NCBI GenBank assembly: GCA_017470345.1
Contig: JAFUEP010000030.1
Span: 62,001 to 126,000, forward strand
Direction of reading: 5' to 3'
From: Prevotella sp.
GTDB taxonomy: Bacteria; Bacteroidota; Bacteroidia; Bacteroidales; Bacteroidaceae
DNA length: 64,000 bases
How positions within the stretch are numbered: position 1 is the first letter of the stretch; each line of letters opens with the position of its first letter. The position numbers were made by a program, and so were the translations under genes. The notes under the pieces are model-generated. The model saw nothing but the letters and a program-made list of their open reading frames with translations, was not told where the DNA came from and made no database searches. This document shows, one piece after another, positions 9,733 through 17,324 of the stretch.

Positions 9733-10902
9733 CTATTTATTTCTGCCAAAGTTGTAGCGAAGGCCCATCCGGAGGTCGAACTGGAGCTGGCGATCCTTGA
9801 AGACGTTCCGCAGGCTGCTGCCATTGTCAGGATAATAGCGGAGCGACGGCTGGACGTAGATGCTCGTGGCGGGCAACAGCTCATAAACGGCGCCCACAGA
9901 CACCCCGACAGCCATCTGCAGACGGTCGCGGCTGACGTGGCCCTCGCTGACGTGGGCTGCCATATTGACCATGCCCTCCACGCCTGCTGCGGCATAGGTC
10001 TGCAACCGCCTGGTATTCCATACGTTATAGCCCACGCTGAGGGGCACGCCCAGATAGTGCAGCTGCTGCTTTTCGCTGGTCACGCGGGTGCCGTAGCGAT
10101 GGGTGAAGGTCGACGCCACGTAGCTATAGTTCAGGCCCGACTCCAGCCACCAGGCAGCCGACAGGGGCATGCGCAGCGAGAGTCCGAAGGTGAGCGGGGC
10201 ATGATGGGTGGTCTCTTCGATGCTGTTCGAGAGATAGACGGGGCCCGATCGGGCGAGTGCAGACGTCACGGGGCCCATATACGAGGGGCTCATCCTGAGG
10301 GGCTCGATGCTGCCAGCGTCGCCCGCAGCGAGCAGGTGGCCTGCATTGATGGAAATCGACGGGCGGAAGGCTCGCCTGCGAATGACGGCGGGTCTGGCTG
10401 TCTCCGTTTCCTTGATTCGCACATGGGATGATGCGGGAGGCGTCTTGACGGCCTCAGCAGGCTTAGTCTGCTCCTCAGCGGGTGTCATCGCAGGGGTCTC
10501 TTGAACAGGCTCGACGGTCGTCTTCATATCCTCATTCTCAGTTGTCAGGGGCCTGACAGGCTCATGCAGATGCGAAGCAACAGGCGCAGGGCTATTATCC
10601 GCCATCAATGCCGGCTGCGCTGAAGGCTGCGTCGACGGGGCTGCTGTCGAAGCCATCGTCGACGGCTCTGCCTGGGCTACGACGTCGTCCACAGGGGCTG
10701 GTTCTCCCCCACCCCATATCATCCATCCGCCGCCCGCGAGCAGCGCCACGGCCGCCGCGCCAGCCAGCCAACGGCGCAAGGCCACACGACGGGCCACGGG
10801 ATGCAGCCGACGGTCGACGTCCTGCCACAGGTCGGCCGGCACAGGCTCCTCGTAGGAATCCATGCGCTGGCTGAGTTGTTCGGTCCAGTCTTGCTGCTTC
10901 AT
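9733..10902 (-). CDS. Anti-sigma-like/outer-membrane beta-barrel fusion protein
   Basis: The 389-residue protein has a cytoplasmic N-terminal segment of about 40 residues. It is followed by one membrane span (WLAGAAAVALLAGGGWMIWG, about residues 44-63). A long Ala/Pro/Thr/Glu-rich linker (about 70-180) comes next. The C-terminal half reads as alternating beta strands and ends YNFGRNK, consistent with a PorT/OmpA-like 8-stranded barrel. The start codon overlaps the sigma factor stop by 4 bp, which is the usual position of an anti-sigma factor. I infer that the N-terminus binds the sigma factor and that the periplasmic or outer-membrane part senses the envelope. How one protein would span both membranes is unclear. 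Confidence 0.65.
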   Translation of the reverse strand: MKQQDWTEQLSQRMDSYEEPVPADLWQDVDRRLHPVARRVALRRWLAGAAAVALLAGGGWMIWGGGEPAPVDDVVAQAEPSTMASTAAPSTQPSAQPALMADNSPAPVASHLHEPVRPLTTENEDMKTTVEPVQETPAMTPAEEQTKPAEAVKTPPASSHVRIKETETARPAVIRRRAFRPSISINAGHLLAAGDAGSIEPLRMSPSYMGPVTSALARSGPVYLSNSIEETTHHAPLTFGLSLRMPLSAAWWLESGLNYSYVASTFTHRYGTRVTSEKQQLHYLGVPLSVGYNVWNTRRLQTYAAAGVEGMVNMAAHVSEGHVSRDRLQMAVGVSVGAVYELLPATSIYVQPSLRYYPDNGSSLRNVFKDRQLQFDLRMGLRYNFGRNK

Positions 10903-11450
10903 ATCTGTCGTCGTTTGTAGTCGTTAATCATTTTGCCAAGCTGGCGTTTGGCTCTCAGGAACTGTGAGGCGGAGCTATTCTCGCGGATGCCCAACTGGCG
11001 GGCTATCTCCTTGTGGCTCAGGTGGTCGAAGACGTAGAGGCAGAAGACCGTACGATAGCCGTCGGGCAGGCTCTCGATCATCCGCTGCAGCACCTCCATC
11101 GGCACCCGCCCCACGTCGGGCTCCTCCGCTGCCACGTCTATCGACTCGGGCTCGCGGTCGACATAGAGCGCCTGCAGCCGTTTGCGCCGCTTCAGCCAAG
11201 TCACGGCCTCATTGCTCACCACCCGCAGTGCCCAGGCACGGAGGGAGCCCTCGCCACGATAATCAAAGTCGTCAACGTGGGACAGAATCTTGACAAACGC
11301 TTCCTGCAACACGTCGCGGGCGGCTTCCTCATCAGCCACCATGCGCATGGCCACAGCCATGGCCGCTCCGGCCAGCCGCAAATAGAGCTCTTTCTGAGCC
11401 CCGCGCTCGCCGTTGTGTATGCGTAACAGAAGTCGCTGCTCCGAGTCCAC
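10899..11450 (-). CDS. ECF-family RNA polymerase sigma factor
   Basis: The 183-residue protein has sigma region 2 (AARDVLQEAFVKILSHVDDF, then GSLRAWALRVVSNEAVTWLK) and region 4 (LPDGYRTVFCLYVFDHLSHK, then EIARQLGIRENSSASQFLRA). It is of ECF type because regions 1 and 3 are absent. Initiation is at a GTG 5 bp after the stop of the upstream lipoprotein gene. The downstream anti-sigma-like gene overlaps it by 4 bp. It probably directs an envelope-related regulon. Confidence 0.9.
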   Translation of the reverse strand: MDSEQRLLLRIHNGERGAQKELYLRLAGAAMAVAMRMVADEEAARDVLQEAFVKILSHVDDFDYRGEGSLRAWALRVVSNEAVTWLKRRKRLQALYVDREPESIDVAAEEPDVGRVPMEVLQRMIESLPDGYRTVFCLYVFDHLSHKEIARQLGIRENSSASQFLRAKRQLGKMINDYKRRQI

Positions 11451-11455
11451 GATTC

Positions 11456-12058
11456 CTACTTGATTCGTTCGGCATTAAGCATCAGATGGCCTGCGTTGCT
11501 GTCCTTGATGCGCTGTCCGTCGACGTAGATGTCAGTCAGGTGCAGCATCAGGCTCATCGTGCCGAGATAGCTGTTGAGGCTCACCTCGTTGATGTCCTTG
11601 AAGGCGACGCTGAGCTCATGGGTCGTGCTGCCTTGCGCGACGGTCAGGACATAGTCAGGCACGACGACGCCATAGAGCAGCGTCGTCTGTGAGTAGCCCT
11701 TCTCCTGGAGCGTCATCTTGAACGGCGGCTGTTCCTTCACCTCGCCGTCAGCCAAGCCGGCCAGCATCAGGAACAGGTCCACAGGCGCCTTCCCAACCTG
11801 CATCTCGTAGTTCGCCATGTTGAGCACGACCTCGTCGGCCCCCATGTCGGCTGCCTGACTCAATGCCGCGGCCTGGTCGGCTGAAGCGCTGAAGCTCGTA
11901 AAGCTCCATCGGCCGGCATATTTCACGCCATCGCCGCTCACCGCATCCGAGCTATTAACTGCTGGATTGACATAAGCGGCCTCGTCCTCTTCCGTTGAGC
12001 AGGCTCCTAACGCCAAGGCGCCAATGAGCCCTGCCAAAATGAAATAATGTCGTTTCAT
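11456..12058 (-). CDS. Small lipoprotein, DUF4840-like
   Basis: This is a 200-residue putative lipoprotein with signal MKRHYFILAGLIGALALGAC (lipobox LGAC). The start at 12058 was chosen because a longer reading from 12106 would bury the signal peptide. The mature part resembles lipocalin-like or DUF4840-type Bacteroidetes proteins of unknown function (NMANYEMQVGKAPVDLF, LHLTDIYVDGQRI). It is the first gene of a tight cluster with the ECF sigma factor 5 bp downstream, so it may be part of the stimulus-sensing side. The family assignment is uncertain. Confidence 0.6.
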   Translation of the reverse strand: MKRHYFILAGLIGALALGACSTEEDEAAYVNPAVNSSDAVSGDGVKYAGRWSFTSFSASADQAAALSQAADMGADEVVLNMANYEMQVGKAPVDLFLMLAGLADGEVKEQPPFKMTLQEKGYSQTTLLYGVVVPDYVLTVAQGSTTHELSVAFKDINEVSLNSYLGTMSLMLHLTDIYVDGQRIKDSNAGHLMLNAERIK

Positions 12059-12144
12059 ACCATGATTCTTTTTTATTAAAACAACATGAAACCTAAAATC
12101 TTGCATGCGGCATCAACTTTTTTATCGTTAATGCCTCTAATTTG

Positions 12145-12158
12145 TGCTGACGTCAGCA
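12145..12158. promoter_or_regulatory. 14-bp perfect palindrome upstream of the ECF operon
   Basis: TGCTGACGTCAGCA is a perfect dyad about 90 bp upstream of the lipoprotein start codon and 57 bp beyond the dnaA stop. It is a candidate operator. No matching regulator is known from this window. Confidence 0.35.
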
Positions 12159-12171
12159 TACGACAAAAGAA

Positions 12172-12197
12172 ATCCGGACCGACAGAGCCGTCCGGAT
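12172..12197 (-). terminator. Terminator after dnaA
   Basis: On the minus strand, ATCCGGAC and GTCCGGAT form a perfect 8-bp GC-rich stem with a 10-nt loop, followed by TTCTTTT. It sits 18 bp after the dnaA stop codon. Confidence 0.75.
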
Positions 12198-12214
12198 CAT
12201 AGTTTATTGGGGAT

Positions 12215-13624
12215 TTACTGCTTCAACTTGAAGGAGCGCTCAATGCTGCTGAGCTCATCGACAAAAGCCTTGTCGATCTTGAGGCGCTGCTCGACGGCCT
12301 GACAGCTGTGCAGCACGGTCGAATGGTCGCGGCCGCCAATGAGCTGGCCAATGCGCGAAGCGGGCATCTTGGTGAACTTCTGCGCCAGATACATCGAGAC
12401 CTGACGCACCTGGACGAGCTCGCGCTTGCGGCTCTTGCTGAAGACGTGCTGCTGCGAGACGCCATAGTGCTGGCAGACGCGCTCAAGAATGTCGTCGATG
12501 GTCAGCGGATGGTTGTCCACCTTGACGGCGCGCTTGATGATGCGCTCAGCCAGCCGCATGTCGACGTTGCTGTTGTAGACGATGCTGAACGCCAGCAGCT
12601 GATTGACCACGCCCTCCAGGTCGCGCACGGAGCCGTTGGCCGTCTGGGCAATGTAATGAATGACATCGGCAGGAATCTTGAGTCCGTCGCGGCGGCACTT
12701 CGAGTTGAGGATGTCGATGCACAACTGGAGGTTAGGCTTCTCCAGCTCAGCGATGAGTCCGCAGGTGAAGCGCGTCAGCAGCCGGTCCTTGACGCCGTCG
12801 AGGTCGACGGGCGGACGGTCGCTGGCCAGGATGATCTGCTTGCCGAGGCGGAACAGATGGTCGAAGATGTGGAAGAACGTGTCGAGCGTCCTTGGCGAGG
12901 AAGCCCACTCCTGAATGTCGTCGACGATGAGGACGTCGAGCGACTGATAGAAATTGATGAAGTCGTTGGTCGTGTTCTGGCGCACGGCATCCGTGTACTG
13001 AATCTGGAACAGGCGGGCCGAGACGTAGAGCACGCGCTTCTTCGGATAGGTCTTCTTGCAATGCACGCCGATGGCATTGATCAGATGGGTCTTGCCACAG
13101 CCGCTGGGGCCGAAGATGAAGAAGGGATTGAAGGTCGACTTGCCAGGATGCTCGGCAATGGAAAGGCCGACGGTACGAGGCAGCTTGTTGGAATCGCCCT
13201 CAATGAAGTTGTCGAACGTCTTCTTGACATCAAGCTGCGAGTCGAGCTCCTGCGGCACAACGGCATCAAGGACCGTGGGCGCCTTATTCCCGCGAGTGGT
13301 GGGCTGCATGGACTCGATGTCGGCCGACGGCTCGCTCTCCACGTCCTGCGTGAGCCGATGCTCCTTGTCGGTGACGAGACGATAGGTCAGCTTCACGTTG
13401 GTATTGAAGCTCTTGGCCAAGGCCCACCCCATCAACCGCACGTAGTACTGCTCCAGATATTCATATATATAAGGACTGGGGACCTGCACAAGCAGCGTCT
13501 TCTCCGAGTCATTGTACGACTCGAAGACGATCGGCTCGAACCACGTTCGATATGTCTGCTCTGTGACGTTCTGCTTGATCAGATGAAGGCAGTTGTCCCA
13601 TAGCGCCTTATGATTCTGTTGCAT
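12215..13624 (-). CDS. dnaA: Chromosomal replication initiator protein DnaA
   Basis: This is the AAA+ ATPase that opens the replication origin. Domain I is ALWDNCLHLIKQNVTEQTYR, followed by TWFEPIVFE. Walker A is GPSGCGKTHLINAIG and Walker B is VLIVDDIQEW. The C-terminal DnaA-box-binding signature is GGRDHSTVLHSCQAVEQRL. The length of 469 residues is normal. A GTG lies one codon upstream of the chosen ATG and either could initiate. The gene is not flanked by dnaN or recF. I saw no cluster of DnaA boxes beside it, so this window does not show the origin itself. Confidence 0.97.
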   Translation of the reverse strand: MQQNHKALWDNCLHLIKQNVTEQTYRTWFEPIVFESYNDSEKTLLVQVPSPYIYEYLEQYYVRLMGWALAKSFNTNVKLTYRLVTDKEHRLTQDVESEPSADIESMQPTTRGNKAPTVLDAVVPQELDSQLDVKKTFDNFIEGDSNKLPRTVGLSIAEHPGKSTFNPFFIFGPSGCGKTHLINAIGVHCKKTYPKKRVLYVSARLFQIQYTDAVRQNTTNDFINFYQSLDVLIVDDIQEWASSPRTLDTFFHIFDHLFRLGKQIILASDRPPVDLDGVKDRLLTRFTCGLIAELEKPNLQLCIDILNSKCRRDGLKIPADVIHYIAQTANGSVRDLEGVVNQLLAFSIVYNSNVDMRLAERIIKRAVKVDNHPLTIDDILERVCQHYGVSQQHVFSKSRKRELVQVRQVSMYLAQKFTKMPASRIGQLIGGRDHSTVLHSCQAVEQRLKIDKAFVDELSSIERSFKLKQ

Positions 13625-13696
13625 CACTGGCGGTTAATTAGTTAATGAAATTCTGCGCGGAGTATGTTTCTATCTCTCTGCTGATGTTTGCGTCTG

Positions 13697-13728
13697 CAAA
13701 GGTCGGAAATTTTTTTGAATCCTCCAAA
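13697..13728 (-). promoter_or_regulatory. Promoter of dnaA
   Basis: On the minus strand, TTTG (13725-13728), a 20-bp spacer and GACCTTTG (13697-13704). This is one mismatch from the TAnnTTTG consensus, in the position expected for dnaA transcription with a leader of about 65 nt. Confidence 0.6.
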
Positions 13729-13823
13729 TCTGCTTAAAACAAATGTTGTGTTTACAATTGTCGTAACTCTTTATTTTTTGGCCGTTTAGGTTGTTTCACG
13801 ATTTTTGTATAACAGCGCCTCTT

Positions 13824-14003
13824 GCCAAATTCAAAAACTCTATTTTTCAGCTATTTACGAATCGTAAAATTGCGGTTTCAGAAGATTTGTTATTTAGACA
13901 AAATAAAATTAACGAAGACCGCTCGTTTTTGAATATTCCTGACACGTCCGAAGGGGTATAATATGTAATAAAAATTCGCAATCAATGTAATGATTTTACA
14001 ACT
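13824..14003 (+). repeat. 180-bp direct repeat, copy 1
   Basis: This AT-rich block is repeated in the same orientation at 42408-42587 with only two substitutions (13932 A/T and 13992 G/A). It carries a frame of about 45 codons that is open in both copies (AKFKNSIFQLFTNRKIAVSE to PDTSEGV, stop) and an inner 15-bp dyad TTTACGAATCGTAAA at 13854-13868. No terminal inverted repeats are evident. The two copies bracket the regulator/giant-protein island. The rest of the dnaA-to-IS gap (13729-13823 and 14004-14084) shows nothing recognisable. Confidence 0.9.
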
Positions 14004-14084
14004 TCTTCCTGTTTTCGCGCTTCTCTGCCTCAAAAATTAAACTATTCTAAAAATCAGGCAGATGCGTTCCAAAAACTTGCAAAT

Positions 14085-15539
14085 TTGGGTGTCCCGTGCT
14101 AACTTTGCATCATGTTTATACGCAAGAAGCCCAACAAGTCCGGCACGGTCAGCGTGCAGGTTGTACAGAAGATAAAGAGCCGGAAACAGCGTGTGCTGAA
14201 GTCTCTTGGCTCTGCCCATCCCAACGACACAGCATCGTTGGAGAAGCTGATGCTGCAAGCATCGTCCTTCATTCAGGAGATGGAGGGGCCTTCTCTGCCT
14301 CTTATATATGAAGAGGAGGACGTGATAGACGGTTTCGTCAGCAGTCTGAACAACGCTCAGGTGCAGGTGGCTGGCCCTGAGCTGGTATTCGGGACGCTCT
14401 ACGACCGAATTGGCTATGGAGCCATCCGAAACAGGATGTTCCGTAACATTGTCATCTGCCGTCTATTCAACCCTGGCAGCAAACTGAAGACTGTGGACTA
14501 TATGGAGCGCTACCTGCATGTGACGTACAGCGTTGACCAGATATACCGTTTCCTTGACATCCTGTGCTACCGCAAGGAAGAAGAGGAGAAAGGCAACGAT
14601 GGCCGCAAGTCCGAGACCGCAGGGGAAGGAAGCGAGCCCACATCCACGTCCACGGCAAAGTCAAAGCAGGATGATTTCAAGACCCGCGTTGAGGACATCG
14701 CATACTCGTATACCAAGAAGATGGTCGGCGACGGCATATCCGTCTGCTTCTATGACATGACCACTCTGTATTTTGAGGCCGCAGAGGAGGATGACCTGCG
14801 TAAATGCGGCTTCTCGAAGGACGGCAAACACTCCTGCCCGCAGATATTCCTCGGCCTGCTCGTTGCCAGCGGTGGCAATCCCATCGGCTATGAGATTTAT
14901 GAGGGCAACATCTCCGAGGGGCATACCATGATACCGCTGATCAGGAAGCTCGCCTCACGCTTCGGCTTCAACAAGCCCATAGTGGTGGCCGATGCGGGGC
15001 TGCTGAGCAAGGCCAACATCGAGGAACTCACCAAGGACGGCTACCAGTACATCATCGGTGCAAGACCGAAGTCGGAGAGCGACAAGGTAAAGGAACAGAT
15101 TCTCTCCTTGGACATGAAGTATGGCGATGTCGTGGAAATAGAGAAGGACGGCGGAGTGCGGATTGTCCTGTCATGTACCGAAAGACGTGCCAAAAAGGAT
15201 GCACACAACCGACAGCGCGGACTGGCAAGGCTCCAGAAGAAGATGGCCAGCGGCAGACTGACGAAGCAGAACATCAACAACCGAGGGTACAACAAGTACC
15301 TCAAGATGGAGGGTGAGGTGACAATCAGCATCAACATGGAGAAGTATGAGGCCATCAGAGATAACCATCTACCGGGCACAGGAACTGATCAAGAACATGT
15401 ACGCCATTACCTACACTCTGCCGAAGTCAAAGCAAACCAAGCGGGTATATCTTGGGATGGACGATGAGCAGTCTGAGCTATGCCAAATGGTGGTGCCTGA
15501 TTGGCGATAGTAGCACCAAATAAGACGTGGGTGTCCCAA
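14085..15539 (+). mobile_element. IS1634-like insertion sequence, internally deleted
   Basis: The boundaries are inferred from imperfect terminal inverted repeats. The left end reads TTGGGTGTCCCGTG (14085-14098). The right end, reverse-complemented, reads TTGGGACACCCACG (15526-15539). The element carries one damaged transposase gene with a TAACTTTG -7 element at 14100-14107. No target-site duplication is visible across the two ends. The right end abuts the truncated regulator pseudogene and the left side carries unrelated DNA, so the element probably took part in a deletion rather than a simple insertion. Confidence 0.75.
14112..15510 (+). pseudogene. IS1634-family transposase, internal deletion with frameshift
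   Basis: The first 420 or so codons are intact: MFIRKKPNKSGTVSVQVVQK at the start, a first catalytic Asp region YDMTTLYFEA, and a second, VVADAGLLSKANIEELTKDG. After EKYEAIRD (about 15363) the frame shifts. The family's C-terminal end then continues in another frame (IYRAQELIKNMYAITYTLPK to CQMVVPDWR, stop at 15508-15510). The intervening segment, roughly 100 residues or more with the third catalytic acidic residue, is missing. The encoded protein should therefore be inactive. The element could move only with help from an intact copy elsewhere. Confidence 0.8.
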
Positions 15540-16288
15540 CGCGGAAAACAGGACGGTCGGGATGGTCGCGCAGCTCTCTGACGCGCTTGAGCATAGCTTC
15601 GCACACGGGTATCATCTTGGTCAGCCGATCATTCTCTACCAGGATGTGAAGTAGGTGCTTCGCAGTGTTCGTGTAGACAACGACTCCTTGGAATGAGTCT
15701 TCCTCTTGCAGCTCTTCAAGGATGGCATCCAGACGGTCGATGCCTTCGTCTGTCCTGCCGGTATGAGCCATAGCCTTAGCTATAGAACTTTCGGAAGAAG
15801 CGATGTCGCTGAAATCTCCACTGCTATGTGCAAGTCGCGATGCCTCTGTGGCATAGCGTATGGCAGCGGGATAGTTGCCTGAGGAGTGTTCAATGGTTGT
15901 CAGAAGCTGGTAGACACGTAACAAGGTGACGGAGTCGACTTCTTTTTTTTCGACTCGGCGTTTTGCTGTTGGCTTTCTGGTCGATGTCGTCCAGCAGTTG
16001 GAGGCATGTCTGTCGTGCCAAGGGATAATTGTCTAATCCGCCATATTGAGTGATAGCCTTCAGGTATTCGCCACGCATCGGAGTGATGTTGCCCACGATG
16101 ACAGCCGAATCAATTATCACCAATGCCCGTTCCGGATTATTGCGATGAATGCTCATGGCCTTTGGCTCGGTGTAGACGGTGTCGGCGCCATCAGGACGGC
16201 TGCTGTCGTCTGCGGACTGCTGGCAGCAGGTCAGCAGCATCGCCATGATGCTCCATATTATAGATAATGTGAGCTTCCGCTGTTTCAT
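15540..16288 (-). pseudogene. Third TPR-AraC regulator copy, frameshifted and 3'-truncated
   Basis: The 5' part (MKQRKLTLSIIWSIMAMLLT, lipobox region LLTCC, then DTVYTEPKAMSIHR) matches the intact regulator at 40002-41855 closely. The frame breaks in a run of eight T near 15943-15950 on the plus strand. It resumes in another frame (LRVYQLLTTIEHSSGNYPAA onward). Homology stops at RVRELRDHPDR near 15556, beside the right end of the IS element. The membrane span and the AraC DNA-binding domain are lost. A conserved promoter is still present upstream. It is the relic of a third cassette whose remaining genes are gone. Confidence 0.85.
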
Positions 16289-16366
16289 TGGTCGAAAGGT
16301 TTTTGGACGCATGTATATTTGGACTTTTCGGTAGTAGCCCTTTCAGACTTTTTCTCTAGTCGGGTG

Positions 16367-16397
16367 CAAAGATAAAAAATTCAATCTTTCTGCCAAA
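16367..16397 (-). promoter_or_regulatory. Relic promoter of the third regulator copy
   Basis: On the minus strand, TTTG (16394-16397), 19 bp, TATCTTTG (16367-16374). The flanking GGTGCAAAGATA context is the same as upstream of the intact regulator at 41925-41956. Confidence 0.6.
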
Positions 16398-16699
16398 CAA
16401 TTCTGAACTTTTCTATCGGGGAGACCTTCTCTTTGAACCGTTGTGCTACCCCGTATGGCTAAGGCAAGGTGGATGTTCCACCCCATGGAACAGTTGTTGT
16501 GAACGGTTCAAGCGCCCGTTGATTACGGTTCACTTCGGTGCCATCTTCCGTTCTGCCGGACTTTGTCACCTTTATCACAAGAATGCCACGCTTAACATTC
16601 TGATTATCAGTCAGTGTTGCAAAGGTGGCATTCTTTTTGCATAAAAATAAATTTGTTGTGTGAGGCGAATACAGATTGGCACCGGCGGCCGTCTGCTTC
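16398..16699. other. Structured intergenic region after dockerin gene 2
   Basis: No gene is seen here. GAACCGTT (16435-16442) pairs with AACGGTTC (16502-16509) around an inner hairpin GGTGGA/TCCACC. Further on, AGAATGCCAC (16580-16589) pairs with GTGGCATTCT (16625-16634) and runs into a T tract on the plus strand. The second could be a terminator for plus-strand transcription. The first may be a terminator-like or RNA structure. Neither is conserved at the other cassette. Confidence 0.35.
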
Positions 16700-17320
16700 C
16701 TATAGAAGCCCCTTGATGATGGTCACGACGTCGGCGATGGTGATGTTGCCATCTTTGTTTACGTCGGCAGCGGTCTTGACGAAGGTTGCTGGTGGCCTGC
16801 CTACGATGTAGTTTGCAATGGCTACCGCATCGGCGGCGTCCACCTTGCCATCACCATTGACATCACCGAGAATAACTGGATCCTTCAGTTTGATGACATA
16901 GGGGGTGTCCAAACCTACGATGGCGTTTGCCTCGAAGTTGAGTCCCTGGTCAACGACATATATTTTTCCGCCTGTATAGACCTTGAAGAAGATGGGCGTT
17001 GAACCCTCGCCAAAGACGGTGATGAACGCCATGTTCTGCTGGGTGGGGTCTACGACGTCCTTTCCCCTGATGCCATCGCTGGCATACACGGCCACAAGGG
17101 CATTGGTGACGGTCTGTCCATTCTTGTTCTCCACCACTGCCGTGAGACTCATGTTGTTGCTGTACTTGTGGCTGTCCACGAAATCGAAGATGCCATCAGG
17201 GTCTACTCGCTGGTTTATCTGCTCGTCGGTCTCTTCCTGAGCACTTGCTGCGGCAGGCCATATTATCAGGCCTGCCATCAGCACGAGCGTCCATTTGATT
17301 GCTTTTTTCATATTGTGCAT
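16700..17320 (-). CDS. Secreted dockerin-tailed small protein, cassette copy 2
   Basis: The 206-residue protein has a signal peptide (MKKAIKWTLVLMAGLIIWPA to SAQ). The middle domain of about 105 residues (VDSHKYSNNMSLTAVVENKN to NAIVGLDTPYVIKL) aligns with the last module of the adjacent giant protein (VDYHRFADNMTVIAQV to NATVGTIDAPFVL). The C-terminal 55 residues are a type I dockerin with two calcium loops, DVNGDGKVDAAD and DVNKDGNITIAD. It starts 4 bp after the giant's stop codon, so the two are translated from one mRNA. No cohesin is seen in the window, so the dockerin partner is unknown. Confidence 0.85.
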   Translation of the reverse strand: MHNMKKAIKWTLVLMAGLIIWPAAASAQEETDEQINQRVDPDGIFDFVDSHKYSNNMSLTAVVENKNGQTVTNALVAVYASDGIRGKDVVDPTQQNMAFITVFGEGSTPIFFKVYTGGKIYVVDQGLNFEANAIVGLDTPYVIKLKDPVILGDVNGDGKVDAADAVAIANYIVGRPPATFVKTAADVNKDGNITIADVVTIIKGLL

Positions 17321-17324
17321 GTTT

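Noticed and set aside
13628-14084. Possible replication origin beside dnaA
   Set aside because: The region is AT-rich, but I could find no cluster of DnaA boxes, and much of it is the 180-bp repeat also present at 42.4 kb.
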